Origin: Oenanthe sinensis
Lineage: Eukaryota; Streptophyta; Magnoliopsida; Apiales; Apiaceae
Reading direction: 5' to 3'
NCBI GenBank assembly: GCA_028671895.1
Contig: CM053800.1
Location: 17,567,886 to 17,631,885, forward strand
DNA: 64,000 bases
Within the stretch, counting starts at the first letter, position 1, and every line of letters starts with the position of its first letter. This document shows, piece by piece, positions 13,396-23,953 of this stretch. Both the position numbers and the translations under genes were made by a program. The notes beneath the pieces are model-generated. The model saw only the letters and a program-made list of their open reading frames with translations, did no database searches and had not been told where the DNA came from.

Positions 13396-15071
13396 CTTGC
13401 CTATTGATTTGGGGAGTTCTCCTAGAGTATCTACACCCTGAACATCAATAATTTGTTTGGCAGTTTTAGCAGACCTATTCCATTTGCTAATGGTTTCAAT
13501 TTCTTCAGCTAATTGTTCTTTCAACAATTCTTCTCTTTTCAAACTGTTTACTAGTTCATTCATAGCATCCTTTCTTTCCTGCTTAAATCTTTCTAAACAA
13601 ACAAGTTCATTTTCAAGAAACATATTTCTCTCAGTTAAGGCATCAATGGTGTTCTTTAACTTGAGATTTTCTTTGTTTAGAGATTTTAGAGTGACATGCA
13701 AATTGTACAGTTCATTAGACATTTCATTAATAGTACTATTGCATTCCTCAGATGTAAGCTCGGAAAAGTTGGTAGCTAGTACCTGATTAGATGCTGAACT
13801 AGCTTCTTCATCTTCATGATTGGCCATTAATGCAAGATTGACATATTCTTCAGAATCACTATCCTCAGCAGCCCAGTCCTTCTCCTCAGTTACAAAAGCC
13901 TTTTCTTTTTGTTTTAAAAGGTCAAAGTATTTCTTCTTATAATCAATACCCTCATATGACTTTGCCTTTTCTTGTTTTGGCTTCCTGCACTCACTTGAGA
14001 AATGACCAGCCAATCCACAGTTAAAGCATTTGAATTTAGATCTTTCAACCAGATTTTTATTTTGATTGTTGTTTCTAAACTGGGATCCAGGCCTTTGAGC
14101 ATATGGATTCTTCTTGAATTTTAGCTTTGAAAATTTCCTTGTCAGAAATGCAAGGTGCTCATCAATCTCATTCAAATCATCCTGAGAGCATGTTTCATTT
14201 TCTTCACACTTGCTCTTTCCTTTTCTCTTGAATGATTCTTCAACAGCATCACCATCCATCATGACTGACTCTTCTTCATAGCCATTTTCCTTCTTCTCTT
14301 CATTTCCCTTGACTACCAAAGCCACAGTTTTCTCTTTTCTTTGATTCTTTTCAATCTCTTCATCTTGTTGGATTTCCAACTCATATGTCTTGAGAATACC
14401 ATAAAGTTTCTCCAGTGTAAAATCCTTGAAGTCCTAAGATTGTCTAATGGAAACAGTCATTGGTTTCCATTCTTTTGGAAGAGATCTAAGAAATTTTAGA
14501 TTTGTATCCTCAGTTGCATAAACCCTACCATATAGCTTCAATCCATTTAACAACTTCTGAAATCTGCTATAGGTGTCATTGATAAATTCTCCACTCTTGA
14601 AATGGAATGATTCATATTTTTGAATCAAGAGTTGCATCTTGTTTTTCCTTACTTGTTCAGTTCCTTCACACAGAGTTTGAAGTGTATCCCATACTTCTTT
14701 TGATGAAGTACAATTTATTACATTGTCAAACATATCTTTATCTAGACCATTAAAAAGAATGTTCATGGCCTTCTTGTCTTTGAGTACTTCTTTTTCATCC
14801 TCTTCTGTGAACTCAGAAATAAGTTTTGGAACATGTCTGTCAAGTGCAGGAGTTCCATCAGGGTTTACACCTGTGACTAGCTTCATGGGAACATGAGGAC
14901 CTTTTTCTATGCAGTTAACATAAGAAGGGTCGAGAGAAAGAAGATGCAGATGCATTTTGACCTTCCATGGAAAATATTCATCTTTCTCTAAAACTGGAAT
15001 TTTCACACCTGAATCTCTTTGACCCATATTGACTGTTCTTGATCTTTAAACTTTCTGTATGTTGAAAGCCT

Positions 15072-15083
15072 GCTCTGATACCA
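15072..15083 (-). other. Primer-binding site of element B
   Basis: In sense TGGTATCAGAGC, the classic plant copia primer site complementary to the 3' end of initiator Met-tRNA, two bases from the end of the 5' LTR. Confidence 0.93.
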
Positions 15084-15085
15084 AT

Positions 15086-16203
15086 TGTTATTCCTTAGAA
15101 CAATGTCAATATTTGTAGAAGGGGGGGGGGGTTGAATACAAATATTAAAACTTTTTGTGTGTTCTAATATTTGTTCTTGATGTTTGATAGAATAAGAGAA
15201 TAAGTTCGAACAAATTAATGCTGAAAAATAAAACTGAACAAAGAGATTTAAAATTATTGATGGATTGGTTTTTCCATCAATGTATATTTTTGCTCAATGC
15301 TCCTAGGTTAAAAGAAACCTAGCTGCGTTTACAAGATTAGAAAACAAATCAACTGTTCTTACACATGTGCTCTCAAGCTTGAACAGTTGATTAAGAAATA
15401 TGTCTAACTTGTATGTTTTCTAATAATGCTACTACACTTGTTTATATACCACAAGTGTTCTTTTACAATTCCTATTCTAGGATTGTTTCTACCTGCCTTC
15501 CTTTTACCTTTTTCTATTTTACAAAAAGGTTTGAAAGACAGCTTCTGATTGAGTCTTCATAGTTACTCTAGACTGTCTTCCATAGGTGTGCTTTTGTTCT
15601 CTGGATCTTCAACAGATATTCTTTCTGTGTTGTCACACTCAATTGATAATTTGCTGTCAGGCATATCAATTGATCCATTCTTTAATCCATCAACTGATGT
15701 ACTTCTTCGATTGATCTTTATATCCATCGATTGATAAAAGATGTCTTATCGATTGATAGATGTTATCAATCGATATATCAGTCGATGGGTCTTCACATCA
15801 GTTGATGGTCTTCAATCCTTGGCTTGGCTTCTTCGATTGATCCTCCATCCATCGATGCTTCAATATCAATTGATCATCCTTCACTTGTGCAATTTCCTGT
15901 CTTCACATAATTACAATTTAACAGTTTAATTTACACATCAATTGATGATCCATATCAATCGACTCTAACATCAATTGATGAACAAAATATCAATTGATTT
16001 ACACCTTATCGATTGAAATAGACTAAGTACACCTATGCTACAATCCAAATTATCAGTTGATTCATATAAACACTTCAACTGATAAATGGTTTCCTGATCA
16101 ATTGATATTTATAACTTTCATATCAATTGATCAGTTACAACAAATAAAATTTCTATGATTCTAAGATTAATGTTATAATCAAATCACATGTAGATTCCTA
16201 ACA
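15086..16203 (-). repeat. Element B 5' LTR
   Basis: 1,118 bp, paired with 3706-4821. The differences seen are G11 versus G9 in the hairpin loop and about five substitutions. It is flanked on the right by the target duplication GATCT (16204-16208). Confidence 0.93.
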
Positions 16204-17044
16204 GATCTTACAGCCCATGCGAAGCTTATAGAATTCTCTTTAATTCAGGAATGGGCCAATCAACATAATTTTATTGGATCAGCCCAGAAACTGGACAGAA
16301 AAGTCAACTACGAATTTTACATTGAAAATTCTACTCGGTTTAGGAAACCCTTTTGTAATTATTTTAAAGCATTAAAATACTTTTTATATAGAGACATATC
16401 AGATTATTATGTATTAGGTATTATTAGACATTAATATTATTAGAGTGGAGTAGAGATAATATTAGGGTTAGAAGGAGATGGAGGGAGGCCATGACTTTTT
16501 CATGTGACAAGGATAATTCAAGGTTTTCTTATCCAATCTTTCCTTTATTCTTATTAGTTTAATTATGTTTCTTTTTGTTCTTAGTTGTTTTACTTGTTTA
16601 ATTATTAGCGAGTAGTTGTTTCTAGGGCTTAAGGGGAAGCCATGTTTGCACTATAATATTAGCATAATTTTTACGGTGGTTTGATGGGTTATGTGTAATT
16701 CTAATTGATATGTTTTAATTATTGATTTATGTAATCGGCCGATATCATGAATTGATTCTATGCAAATAGGGGTATGGATCGAGAGATTTACTTACTAGAG
16801 GCATGGTGGACCTGATTGCCCTAGGTTTTTAATTTATTAATTTAGTATATTAAATTAGTGTTATTTTTAATTAGTAGTTAATTAATATCTTCAAATATTC
16901 GTTTGCTCTTGAAACAATCTGTGATAATTAACTTGAAATTGATAAAACCCGTCTCCTTGTGGATTCGACCCGTACTTGCCAGTCTCTGCTAATAACAGAC
17001 ACCGTGCACTTGCGGTATTATACATTTAAAACGCATCAAGTTTT

Positions 17045-17062
17045 TGGCGCCGTTGCCGGGGA
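17045..17062 (+). other. Primer-binding site of element A
   Basis: TGGCGCCGTTGCCGGGGA, six bases after the LTR end. This 18-base sequence is the usual primer site of Athila/Tat-type gypsy elements and is complementary to the 3' end of plant tRNA-Asp (family knowledge). Confidence 0.88.
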
Positions 17063-17191
17063 GACGACATAGTTTTTATTGATTTTGATTTGGTTATTTA
17101 GATTGTTTCCATTGTCTCATTGGAACTTTGGTTCCAACTGAGGCGGTTTTTACTACGTTTTCTTGGCTTTGTTGAGTTTCTCAGGTTTACA

Positions 17192-18535
17192 ATGGATGAA
17201 GCTGATATTTTTGCCTTCTTATCTTCCCATCAAGAGGCAGTGCCTACTACGCGTCCAATGAGTATCAATGAGATGTCACGAGTTGCCCCAAAAACATACA
17301 CTTTCTGTCAAATTTGTGGTGTTCAAGGTCATTATGGTTTCGAGTGTTCCTACAATATTTATAATTCTCATGATACCCAGCTTGGACAACTGAATGCTTT
17401 TCAAGAAGAAGGGTATGGGTATACCCAGTATTCTAACACTTGTGATCAACAATGGATGGCTCAACCAAGTTTCTCGTACACGGGCAATGATATTCATAAT
17501 TTTCAGTATCATGATCAACATCCATTCCAAGACGAATATTATCAATATCAATATGAGCAGCCACCACTACAAGAATGTCAATATCCTCTACTACAAGAAG
17601 AGCTACATGTTTCTCAAACCAATGTAGTTGTGCCACCACCCGATCAAACGAGTGAGGTATTGAATATGATGATCCAATTACAAAAGAGTTTTGAAGAGAC
17701 TACAAAAGTGATTCAAGATTTCAGAACTCAAAAATTGATGATGGAGGCTGAAGTTGAACAATTGGCAAGCTCTTCCACTACAAACCAACTTGACTTTTTA
17801 TCATTACAACATATCCAACTAGAAGAGGACGAGAGTGTCATCACTCTTGATAACAATCTTGATTTTGATAATTTATCGATGCTAGCTGATAATGTAACAA
17901 TTGAAGAGGAGGAGCATGCTATTGATGATACAGTTGGTGATGTTATTGTTGAAGATGTTGTGAGTGAAATAGAGGTAACGAAAGAAAGCAATACTGAGAT
18001 GGTTGTTTCTTCTCAACCATGTGTGCCTAAATTACAACTCCCAACTCAATTGTTTCAAGTTGATGTGATGAAAAATATTGTCCAAGATGTTCTTTCTCAA
18101 AATTTGATTGTGAATCCATTCAAATTGGCTCTTACGTCTCAAGCTCAAGAAGATGGAGAAGATGAGAGTATTTCTTTCATCAATTATGTGATAAGTCAAG
18201 ATGTTCTAATGGCTCCTGAGAAAGTGAGGAGTGCCGATAAACCACCACCTGAGCCTCCACCTCATGTGAATGTCAAGGGAGTTCCACCTTTTCTAGGCTG
18301 TGAATTTTATAGTTGTTTTATCACAAAATTTTCTAAAACTGCACAAGCACTTGCTCAATTGTTGATTATTGACGGAATATTTAAATTTCTTAATGCTTGT
18401 TTGGAAATATTTTACAGGGTAAAAACAATTATGGATGCTCTTGAAATTATTCTTGGTGGTGAAATTATGACCGAGGAAGTGGATACTTCACTTTCTATCC
18501 TTTATCAGAGGAAATTTTGTAAGAAGTCAAGCTAA
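17192..18535 (+). CDS. Element A right copy: gag remnant fused to an RT-connection remnant
   Basis: 447 codons plus stop from ATG 17192 (MDEADIFAFL). The frame is open to 17120 but has no upstream ATG. Residues about 36-49 form a CX2CX4HX4C zinc knuckle (FCQICGVQGHYGFEC), unusually close to the N-terminus, so the capsid domain normally ahead of it is gone. A Gln/Tyr-rich segment and an acidic stretch follow. The last ~60 residues (FYSCFITKFSKTAQALAQLL and onward) resemble the Ty3/gypsy RT connection segment (family pattern FYRRFI-F-SKI--PL--LL), so two distant pol and gag pieces are joined in one frame. No protease, RT active site or integrase. The open frame suggests recent activity or a retained nucleocapsid role; either is inference. 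Confidence 0.7.
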   Translation: MDEADIFAFLSSHQEAVPTTRPMSINEMSRVAPKTYTFCQICGVQGHYGFECSYNIYNSHDTQLGQLNAFQEEGYGYTQYSNTCDQQWMAQPSFSYTGNDIHNFQYHDQHPFQDEYYQYQYEQPPLQECQYPLLQEELHVSQTNVVVPPPDQTSEVLNMMIQLQKSFEETTKVIQDFRTQKLMMEAEVEQLASSSTTNQLDFLSLQHIQLEEDESVITLDNNLDFDNLSMLADNVTIEEEEHAIDDTVGDVIVEDVVSEIEVTKESNTEMVVSSQPCVPKLQLPTQLFQVDVMKNIVQDVLSQNLIVNPFKLALTSQAQEDGEDESISFINYVISQDVLMAPEKVRSADKPPPEPPPHVNVKGVPPFLGCEFYSCFITKFSKTAQALAQLLIIDGIFKFLNACLEIFYRVKTIMDALEIILGGEIMTEEVDTSLSILYQRKFCKKSS

Positions 18536-19732
18536 TGACTCTAAAGTAGCGCTGCTTGGGAGGCAACCCAAGACTATTTTATTAGTTAGATTTTATTTTT
18601 GTTTTCGTATTCCCACAAAGTGCATTGATAAATTTTGTGTGAAGTGTTTCAGGGAATAATGAGTTTTAACAAGCTGATGGAAATGGTGCTAAATTGAAAA
18701 ATTCGCAGCAATTTTTCTTGTTGAGTTAGTTATCTTGTTTTTTCGTTTGCCGGAGTTCCAACGGTCGAATCGTCCTGAATTTTGGACAGTATCTTTATTA
18801 CTCCAGTATCTAAATTCTGAACGGTGGAGATCGGATTTGGAGGTCCATAAATTTAATTTATGATGTCCGGACAGAAATATTTGGCACCATTGGGGACGAA
18901 ATACCTCCCCATGGGGACGGTTGAACTGCCCATGGTGCATCGACTTGGAGCCGACACACTTCACTTATTTTTCATGCAAAACTTCATGCTTATATAGTTG
19001 GGGAGTATTTCTAACCTTTCTTTTTATATTTGTTTTCTTTATTTTTGTATTTTATTTTTAGGACTTTTTTTTACATAATTATTCATCGAGGACAATGAAC
19101 CGCTTAAGTGTAGGAAGGTGTTCTTAATGTCAAAAAAAAAAAAAATAGAAAATTTAAAAAGTTTTTGTATATTGCCTCGTCTCAAAGTGTGTTAACGAGA
19201 ATAAGTACACATACTTGTAGATTTATTTTGCATGATTAGTTTATATGTCATCTCTTAAATTCATTTGATATATGATGATCCATGTATGTGCTTGCGAAAA
19301 TTATTAAACTTGGAATACATCTTTGGTAATTTTAATAAGTACTGAAGCATGCTTTCACCTTGTGAGATCTTGAGCCTAATTTATGATTGATAAATTTTTA
19401 TATCAATCAAATTTTTTTTCTTGTGTGATGTTCATCATATAGCATGTTGCTATAGAACTTGTTTTAAACCTTATTAAAATTACATGATATTTGTATGCAT
19501 GAAAATGATAAAGGCACTAGGATTAACCACGTTTATCCAAACAGTACCCATGAGTTATATCCTTAGTTAGCCCCTTTGAGCTTATATCCGTTTTATTCAA
19601 ATATCACCACTCTAAAATTCTTGAGCCTGTTTATTTTTCTTGTCTTGATTTACTAGTAGAGCATTTTGATTTGTTTGAGGGTTGGTGAATATCTAGTGTG
19701 GGGATTTCTTTGTTAAAGTGTGATTATTTGGT
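18536..19732 (+). other. Non-coding 3' internal region of element A (right copy), truncated
   Basis: Matches 1206-2400 with scattered differences and a longer A-run near 19132. The match ends at ...TTATTTGGTG, where copia RT sequence begins in mid-domain. The remaining ~1 kb and the 3' LTR are missing. Confidence 0.75.
18555..18572 (+). other. Conserved hairpin after the element A ORF (right copy)
   Basis: Identical to 1225-1242 in sequence and in distance from the stop codon. Confidence 0.7.
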
Positions 19733-21079
19733 GAAGGGATTGACTTTGATGAAACTTTTTTGCCTGTAGCCTTGCTCAAATCAATTCGGATTTTGCTTGC
19801 TATTGCAGCTTACTATGACTATGAGATCTGGCAAATGGACGTAAAGACGGCCTTCCTCAATGGGGAACTTGAAGAAGAAGTGTATATGACACAGAGAGAG
19901 GGTTTTATTTACAAAGGAAATGAACATCTAGTATGTAAGCTACTACGAACCATATATGGGTTAAGGCAAGCTTCTCGAAGATGGAACATCCGTTTTGATG
20001 AGACAATCAAAGAGTTTGATTTTACCAAAAAAATAGATGAACCATGTGTCTACAAGAAGGTAAGTGGGAGCGCAGTAACATTTCTTATTTTGTATGTAGA
20101 TGACATACTCTTAATAGGAAATGACATACCAATGCTGCAATCAGTAAAAATGTAGCTATCAAAGAACTTCACCATGAAGGACTTGGGAGAAGCATCCTAC
20201 ATTCTTGGTATGAAGATCTATAGAGATAGATCAAGAAGAATGATAGGTCTAACCCAAGGTACGTACATCGATAAGGTGCTTAAAAGGTTTAGCATGGAAA
20301 ACTCCAAGAGTGGTCACATACCAATGAGCCACGGAGTCTCCCTTTCTGATAAGATGTCTCCTAAGATACCTGAAGAAAGAGAGCGTATGAGTAGGATTCC
20401 TTATGCATCGGCAATAGGATCTATCATGTACGCGATGTTATGTACTAGACCTGATGTTGCTCACTCAATTAGTATGACTAGCAGATATCAGTCAAATCCA
20501 GGTGAAGACCACTAGAAAGCAGTGAAGAACATCCTTAAGTACTTGAGAAGGACTAAGGATATTTTTCTTGTTTTTGGTGGGTCTGAGTTGAAAATAGAGG
20601 GTTACACTGACTCTAATTTTCAGTCAGAGTGTGATGATAGTACATCCATGTCAGGGTATGTGTTTACTCTAAATGGTGGGGCGATTAGTTGGAGAAGTCG
20701 TAAGCAATCTACGACAGCTGACTCCACAGCAGAAGCAGAGTATATAGCTGCAAGTGAGGCTGTAAAGGAAGCTGTTTGGATGAAGAAATTTGTTTCTGAG
20801 TTGGGAGTAGTTCCTGGCATAGAGGGGCCTATTGTGTTGTATTGTGACAATAACGCTGCAATAGCTCAAGCCAATGAACCGAGGTCTCACAAGAATACCA
20901 AACATATATTACGGCGGTTTCATTTGATTAGGGAGATCATTGAAAGAGGAGATGTCAAAATCGAAAGAGTTGACACACATAACAACATAGCAGACCCGTT
21001 CACGAAGCCGCTGTCTCAGTTAAATTTTGATCGTCATAAGGAGCGGATGGGTATTAGATACCAGAGTGATTGGCTTTAG
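19733..21079 (+). pseudogene. Copia pol fragment: reverse transcriptase and RNase H
   Basis: One frame of 449 codons with two internal TAG stops (20153-20155 and 20513-20515), both at sites where the family usually has Trp, so each fits a single G-to-A change. RT motifs: QMDVKTAFLNGELEEEVYM, YGLRQASRRWN, and the catalytic YVDDILLIGND near 20090. RNase H: EGYTDSNFQ, DSTAEAEYIAASEAVKEAVW, LYCDNNAAIA, HTKHI-like NTKHILRRFHLIRE, and the terminal ADPFTKPLSQ. The N-terminal half of pol is absent. Confidence 0.88.
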
Positions 21080-21080
21080 G

Positions 21081-21093
21081 CGAAGTGGGAGAT
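21081..21093 (+). other. Polypurine tract of element C
   Basis: CGAAGTGGGAGAT directly before the LTR start TGAAAGTG, two bases after the RNase H stop codon. Typical plant copia tract. Confidence 0.8.
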
Positions 21094-22802
21094 TGAAAGT
21101 GTTTGACCTAAAACCAATCATGTATGATGAGTTAGGAAAAACTTTCTGCTACTCTTATTTAATTTCATTTGATAATAATAAAGTATTTATTTGTTATTTT
21201 ACGGGCTTAATCTATTTGAAGTGTATTAAATAAGATGTTCCATAGTTTATAGCAAAGCTTCTAAAATTATAATGAGATTGTAATAATGAGATCTAGAAGA
21301 TAATAGCTTTAGACTTAAACAGTTCCTGATCATAGGATAACTAATTGGAAATGGGTAAATCCGTAAAGATCAGTACATACTATGCTAGCTCTCTTAGGAG
21401 GATGTCTGTTCTCATAGACATTTGTGTGGTGACACTATATCTAGTATGTAGGTGCTTATTAAGGAATAAGTTCACTGAACATGACTCGATAAGTAGAACA
21501 ACTAATGGAGTTTACTCATGTGTCGATAGTTGTTTATTAAGTAAATAGTTGTACAAGTATCCTTAGACTTGAGATCGTTAGAGTAATCTCGTACACAATG
21601 ATTTATGCTTTGGTTTAGTCCTTAGTCTCTAGGACATTCATTAGGTCCATTCTGGGCATAGTGATTTGTGTATGGAGATAGTTAACGGATCAATAAAGGA
21701 TCTGCCCCTTCCAGTAAAGGAAGTGAATATCCTATGTTATTCTTAGATATGCAAGTTCAGGATTCTCTGGCCAGAGTGAATGAAATTAGAAAGAGTTTCT
21801 AATTTGCATTAAAAGGAACTTTACATTATGAATAAGAAATCATATGATTAAATTAGATAGGCTTGACACGAGTTCCATGCCTTGTATTTAATCGGGATAT
21901 TGAAGGGTAAAAGGAATTAATTGTACGGTAACTAATTACTAACAGGTTCTAAGTATTCTAAGCAATGATTTTGTATTATCTGGATAGTCGCGATATGTTG
22001 AGAAGCATCACTCACGATGTAGAATAAATATAATTAATCAGATTAATTATATTTAATGAATTAATAGAATTCATATAAATAATAAATAAAATGTTTATTA
22101 TTATTTATTTCTACTACTAGCTTAATATTGAACCTAAAGAGTCACACCATAAAAGAGATTAAATTATAGATGAAGGAATAATTAATAATAACTAGTCATT
22201 ATTTATTTATGAAATAAATAATTACTTAGCAAATTTTATAAATTAATTAAATGAGATTTAATTGATTATAAATTAATTAAGATAAGATCTTAATATTATT
22301 AATTAAATATTTATTTAAAGTAATTAAATATGAAGAGAGAATAATTTTCTAAAAGAGTTTAGAAAAAGGAATTAATGATTAAAATAGTTTTAATCATTAA
22401 CTAATTAATTAATAAGACTAATTAATTAAAAAGGGAATTAATAATAAGATATTTATGGAAAATATCTCAGCTGAGATATTTGCCTATAAATATAGGATTA
22501 AAAACCCTAATACTGGAACCCTAATATTTGTGAGAAATATTTTAAAAGGGAGGCAACCCTAATTTCATCTCTAGCCTCCTCCTTCATCTTTTAGTTTGAT
22601 TCTTGGTGGATATTTTTAGAGCACTCCACACTTGAGGGGTGATTGCAAGGATTGAAGAACATGATCTTCTCTAGCTGTTGCCGGAAAGCAATCGAGGTAT
22701 TCTTCAATTTATAAAATAGTTTTGTATCTATATGTATGTATACATAAGAATATATGCAAACAAATGTTATTAAATGTTTCCGCTGGTGCATAAATTCCTT
22801 CA
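21094..22802 (+). repeat. Element C 3' LTR
   Basis: 1,709 bp, TGAAAGTGTT...TTCCTTCA. The ends are confirmed by the second copy at 62244-63818, where the primer site follows. A/T-rich in the middle with many TAATTAATTA-type runs. A TATA-like box (CCTATAAATATAGG) lies at about 22483-22496. The second copy lacks about 134 bp that are present here around 21445-21575. Confidence 0.88.
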
Positions 22803-23477
22803 GAAACAATAATGATAATCGACACTATAATGAACAACAAAGGGATTATGATGATCGTGACGAAGATACAGCCTCATGGCCTGGTAATAAACGTGATCTC
22901 TGGAGGTCCAACAACGGCCGGGACTTCAAGTAACTCGAGAAAGGCTTATGCCCGGCAAGTTCTACAAATTATGGGGGAAGCACCAAAGAGTGCAAGGAGC
23001 GAAGTATCAATTTCTTTTGATGATTCTGATTTGAAAGGGGTGAACTTCCCCAATGATGACCCATTGGTCATAATACCTATGATAGGCAACTCTTCGGTGA
23101 AACGAATCCTGGTGGATAGTGGTGCTTCAATAGACATCCTGTTTCATGATTCATATCTCAAAATGGGGTACACCGACTCTCAACAGACTCCCTCTGACAT
23201 GCCTATATATGGGTTCAGTGGAGTCGAGTCTACGGTGGAGGGAATAATTCGATTGCCTGTGACTATAAGGCTGGAGCCCCATGAGTCCACTCAAATGTTG
23301 AACTTCCTCATGATCAAGGTTGTGTCCTCTTACAATAGGATCCTCGGACGAACAGGGATACATGCGTTCAAGGCTGTTGCCTCAACTTACCACCTCAAAC
23401 TTAAATTTCCAACTAGGAATGGAGTTGGTGAGGAGAAAGGAGACCAGAAGATGGCAAAGAGATGTTATGTAGCCTAA
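22803..23477 (+). pseudogene. Gypsy D gag end and aspartic protease
   Basis: The first ~120 bases read as an Asn/Asp/Arg-rich gag tail in one frame (NNNDNRHYNEQQRDYDD). The protease follows in another frame, so a frameshift separates them. Protease motifs: VINVISGGPT, the active site ILVDSGASIDILF near 23110-23145, MPIYGFSG, and ILGRTGIHAF near 23338. These are the usual blocks of Tat/Ogre proteases. The frame ends at TAA 23475. No flap or RT follows. Confidence 0.82.
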
Positions 23478-23953
23478 TTAAGGTCCGACAGAGTCGACCT
23501 TAAGGAGTTATATTTATAAGGCGCGGATACGTGGAAGTAGTAGACAACTCCTTCAGGAGTTATATTTATAAGGATTATTAAGTAGAAATAAAGTTCTATG
23601 GAACGATTATGAACCAAGAAGTTGTTACCCCAAGTGGGAAATAGTTTGTTATCATGTAAGGGTGGAACCCTCTTTGACTTGAAGATATACTTCAAGATAT
23701 TTTGATGAAAGTTTATTTTGTATCCTTGAACTCTCTTGTTATGTTATTATTAAACACGAAAACAACGTTGTACCAATGCACATAATGTAAAAATGCCAAA
23801 TAGAATGCATGAACGTAATAAAAGTGTCGAGTAATGAAGGGGTTCAAGGTACGAGAATAAAAGATAAAAGCCACGCATGGCCAACGCGGGTAGTAAATGG
23901 AAAAGCCTTGAGGGGCCTGAGTAAGGATGAAGGATTCCCCAAGAAAATAAACA
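23478..23953 (+). other. Degenerate interior of gypsy D
   Basis: No recognisable domain. It contains two near-copies of AGGAGTTATATTTATAAGG (about 23504 and 23556) and an imperfect inverted repeat (AAGGTCCGAC.../...GTCGACCTT, 23480-23502). It marks the internal deletion that removed most of pol. Confidence 0.4.

Larger units (their letters stand above)
9739..15027 (-). pseudogene. Element B gag-pol, fused in one frame with protease deleted and one nonsense codon
   Basis: A single frame of 1,763 codons starting at ATG 15027, interrupted only by TAG at 14434-14436 after 197 residues (probably a former CAG). N-terminal UBN2-type capsid; first zinc knuckle (FKCFNCGLAGHFSSEC) near 13990-14030; coiled-coil region; second knuckle (CAKCGSVNHLSMQC) near 13000. 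After this the sequence jumps to GVTFGYNSKGF, the segment that in F and G follows the protease, so the DSG active-site region is absent. Integrase follows: HHCC region (WHKKLAHLN), catalytic residues in MDLFGPV, SDNGTEF and NGVVERKN. Then come a linker with SID/STD repeats (about 11515-11620), RT (YVDDIIFG near 10675) and RNase H (GYSDADYAG, STAEAEYIA). It ends at ADIFTKPLDESTF and a few more residues. Confidence 0.88.
3706..16203 (-). mobile_element. Sirevirus-type Ty1/copia element B, complete insertion
   Basis: A 12,498-bp insertion bounded by LTRs of 1,116 and 1,118 bp (TGTTA...TAACA on the plus strand) with the 5-bp duplication GATCT on both sides. In sense (minus) order: 5' LTR, primer site, gag-pol, motif-rich spacer, long third reading frame, polypurine tract, 3' LTR. 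By eye the LTRs differ at about five substitutions plus the length of a G-run, so the insertion is recent. Coding capacity is damaged: a nonsense codon in gag, a deletion of the protease region, and three stops in the third frame. It must have been copied with proteins supplied in trans, unless all damage followed insertion. Confidence 0.9.
3448..17038 (+). repeat. LTR of element A, split by insertion of element B
   Basis: The LTR runs from TGATAGAATA at 3448 to ...ACGCATCA at 17038 and consists of 3448-3705 plus 16209-17038, about 1,088 bp. Start and end follow the TG...CA rule. It is preceded by a purine-rich tract and followed after six bases by the primer-binding site at 17045. Element B sits between, flanked by GATCT at 3701-3705 and 16204-16208. 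The 5' end has a perfect inverted repeat (GATAGAATAT.../...ATATTCTATC, 3449-3478). This single LTR is shared by the two internal regions. Confidence 0.75.
1..19732 (+). mobile_element. Athila-like Ty3/gypsy derivative (A), tandem internal-LTR-internal array
   Basis: Bases 1-3447 and 17331 onward are near-identical. Between them lie one LTR and one primer-binding site, so the order is internal (5' end outside the window) - LTR - internal. Removing B (12,498 bp plus a 5-bp TSD) gives a repeat period of about 4.83 kb: LTR about 1.09 kb, internal about 3.74 kb. The primer site, the conserved hairpin after the ORF and the 'GAGGACAATG...TTAAGTGT' block are typical of Athila-group Ty3/gypsy elements. 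No protease, integrase or complete RT is present, so the element is non-autonomous. The right copy is cut at 19732, where copia sequence starts abruptly. Confidence 0.8.
19733..22802 (+). mobile_element. Ty1/copia element C, 5'-truncated (RT, RNase H, 3' LTR)
   Basis: It starts in mid-RT (EGIDFDETF) at the junction with element A and runs through RNase H, a polypurine tract and a 1.7-kb LTR. No left LTR, gag or integrase. Its RNase H and LTR differ clearly from the Sirevirus elements. The long LTR would fit an Angela-like lineage, but that assignment is weak. A second, independent insertion of the family (C') supplies a 5' LTR at 62244. Confidence 0.85.

Noticed and set aside
15072..15083. 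tRNA-like sequence near the LTRs
   Set aside because: Only the 12-18 bases complementary to a tRNA 3' end are present (primer-binding sites), not tRNA genes.
17276..17551. 91-aa antisense ORF over element A gag
   Set aside because: Shadow of the sense ORF; the left copy differs and no family match is recognised.
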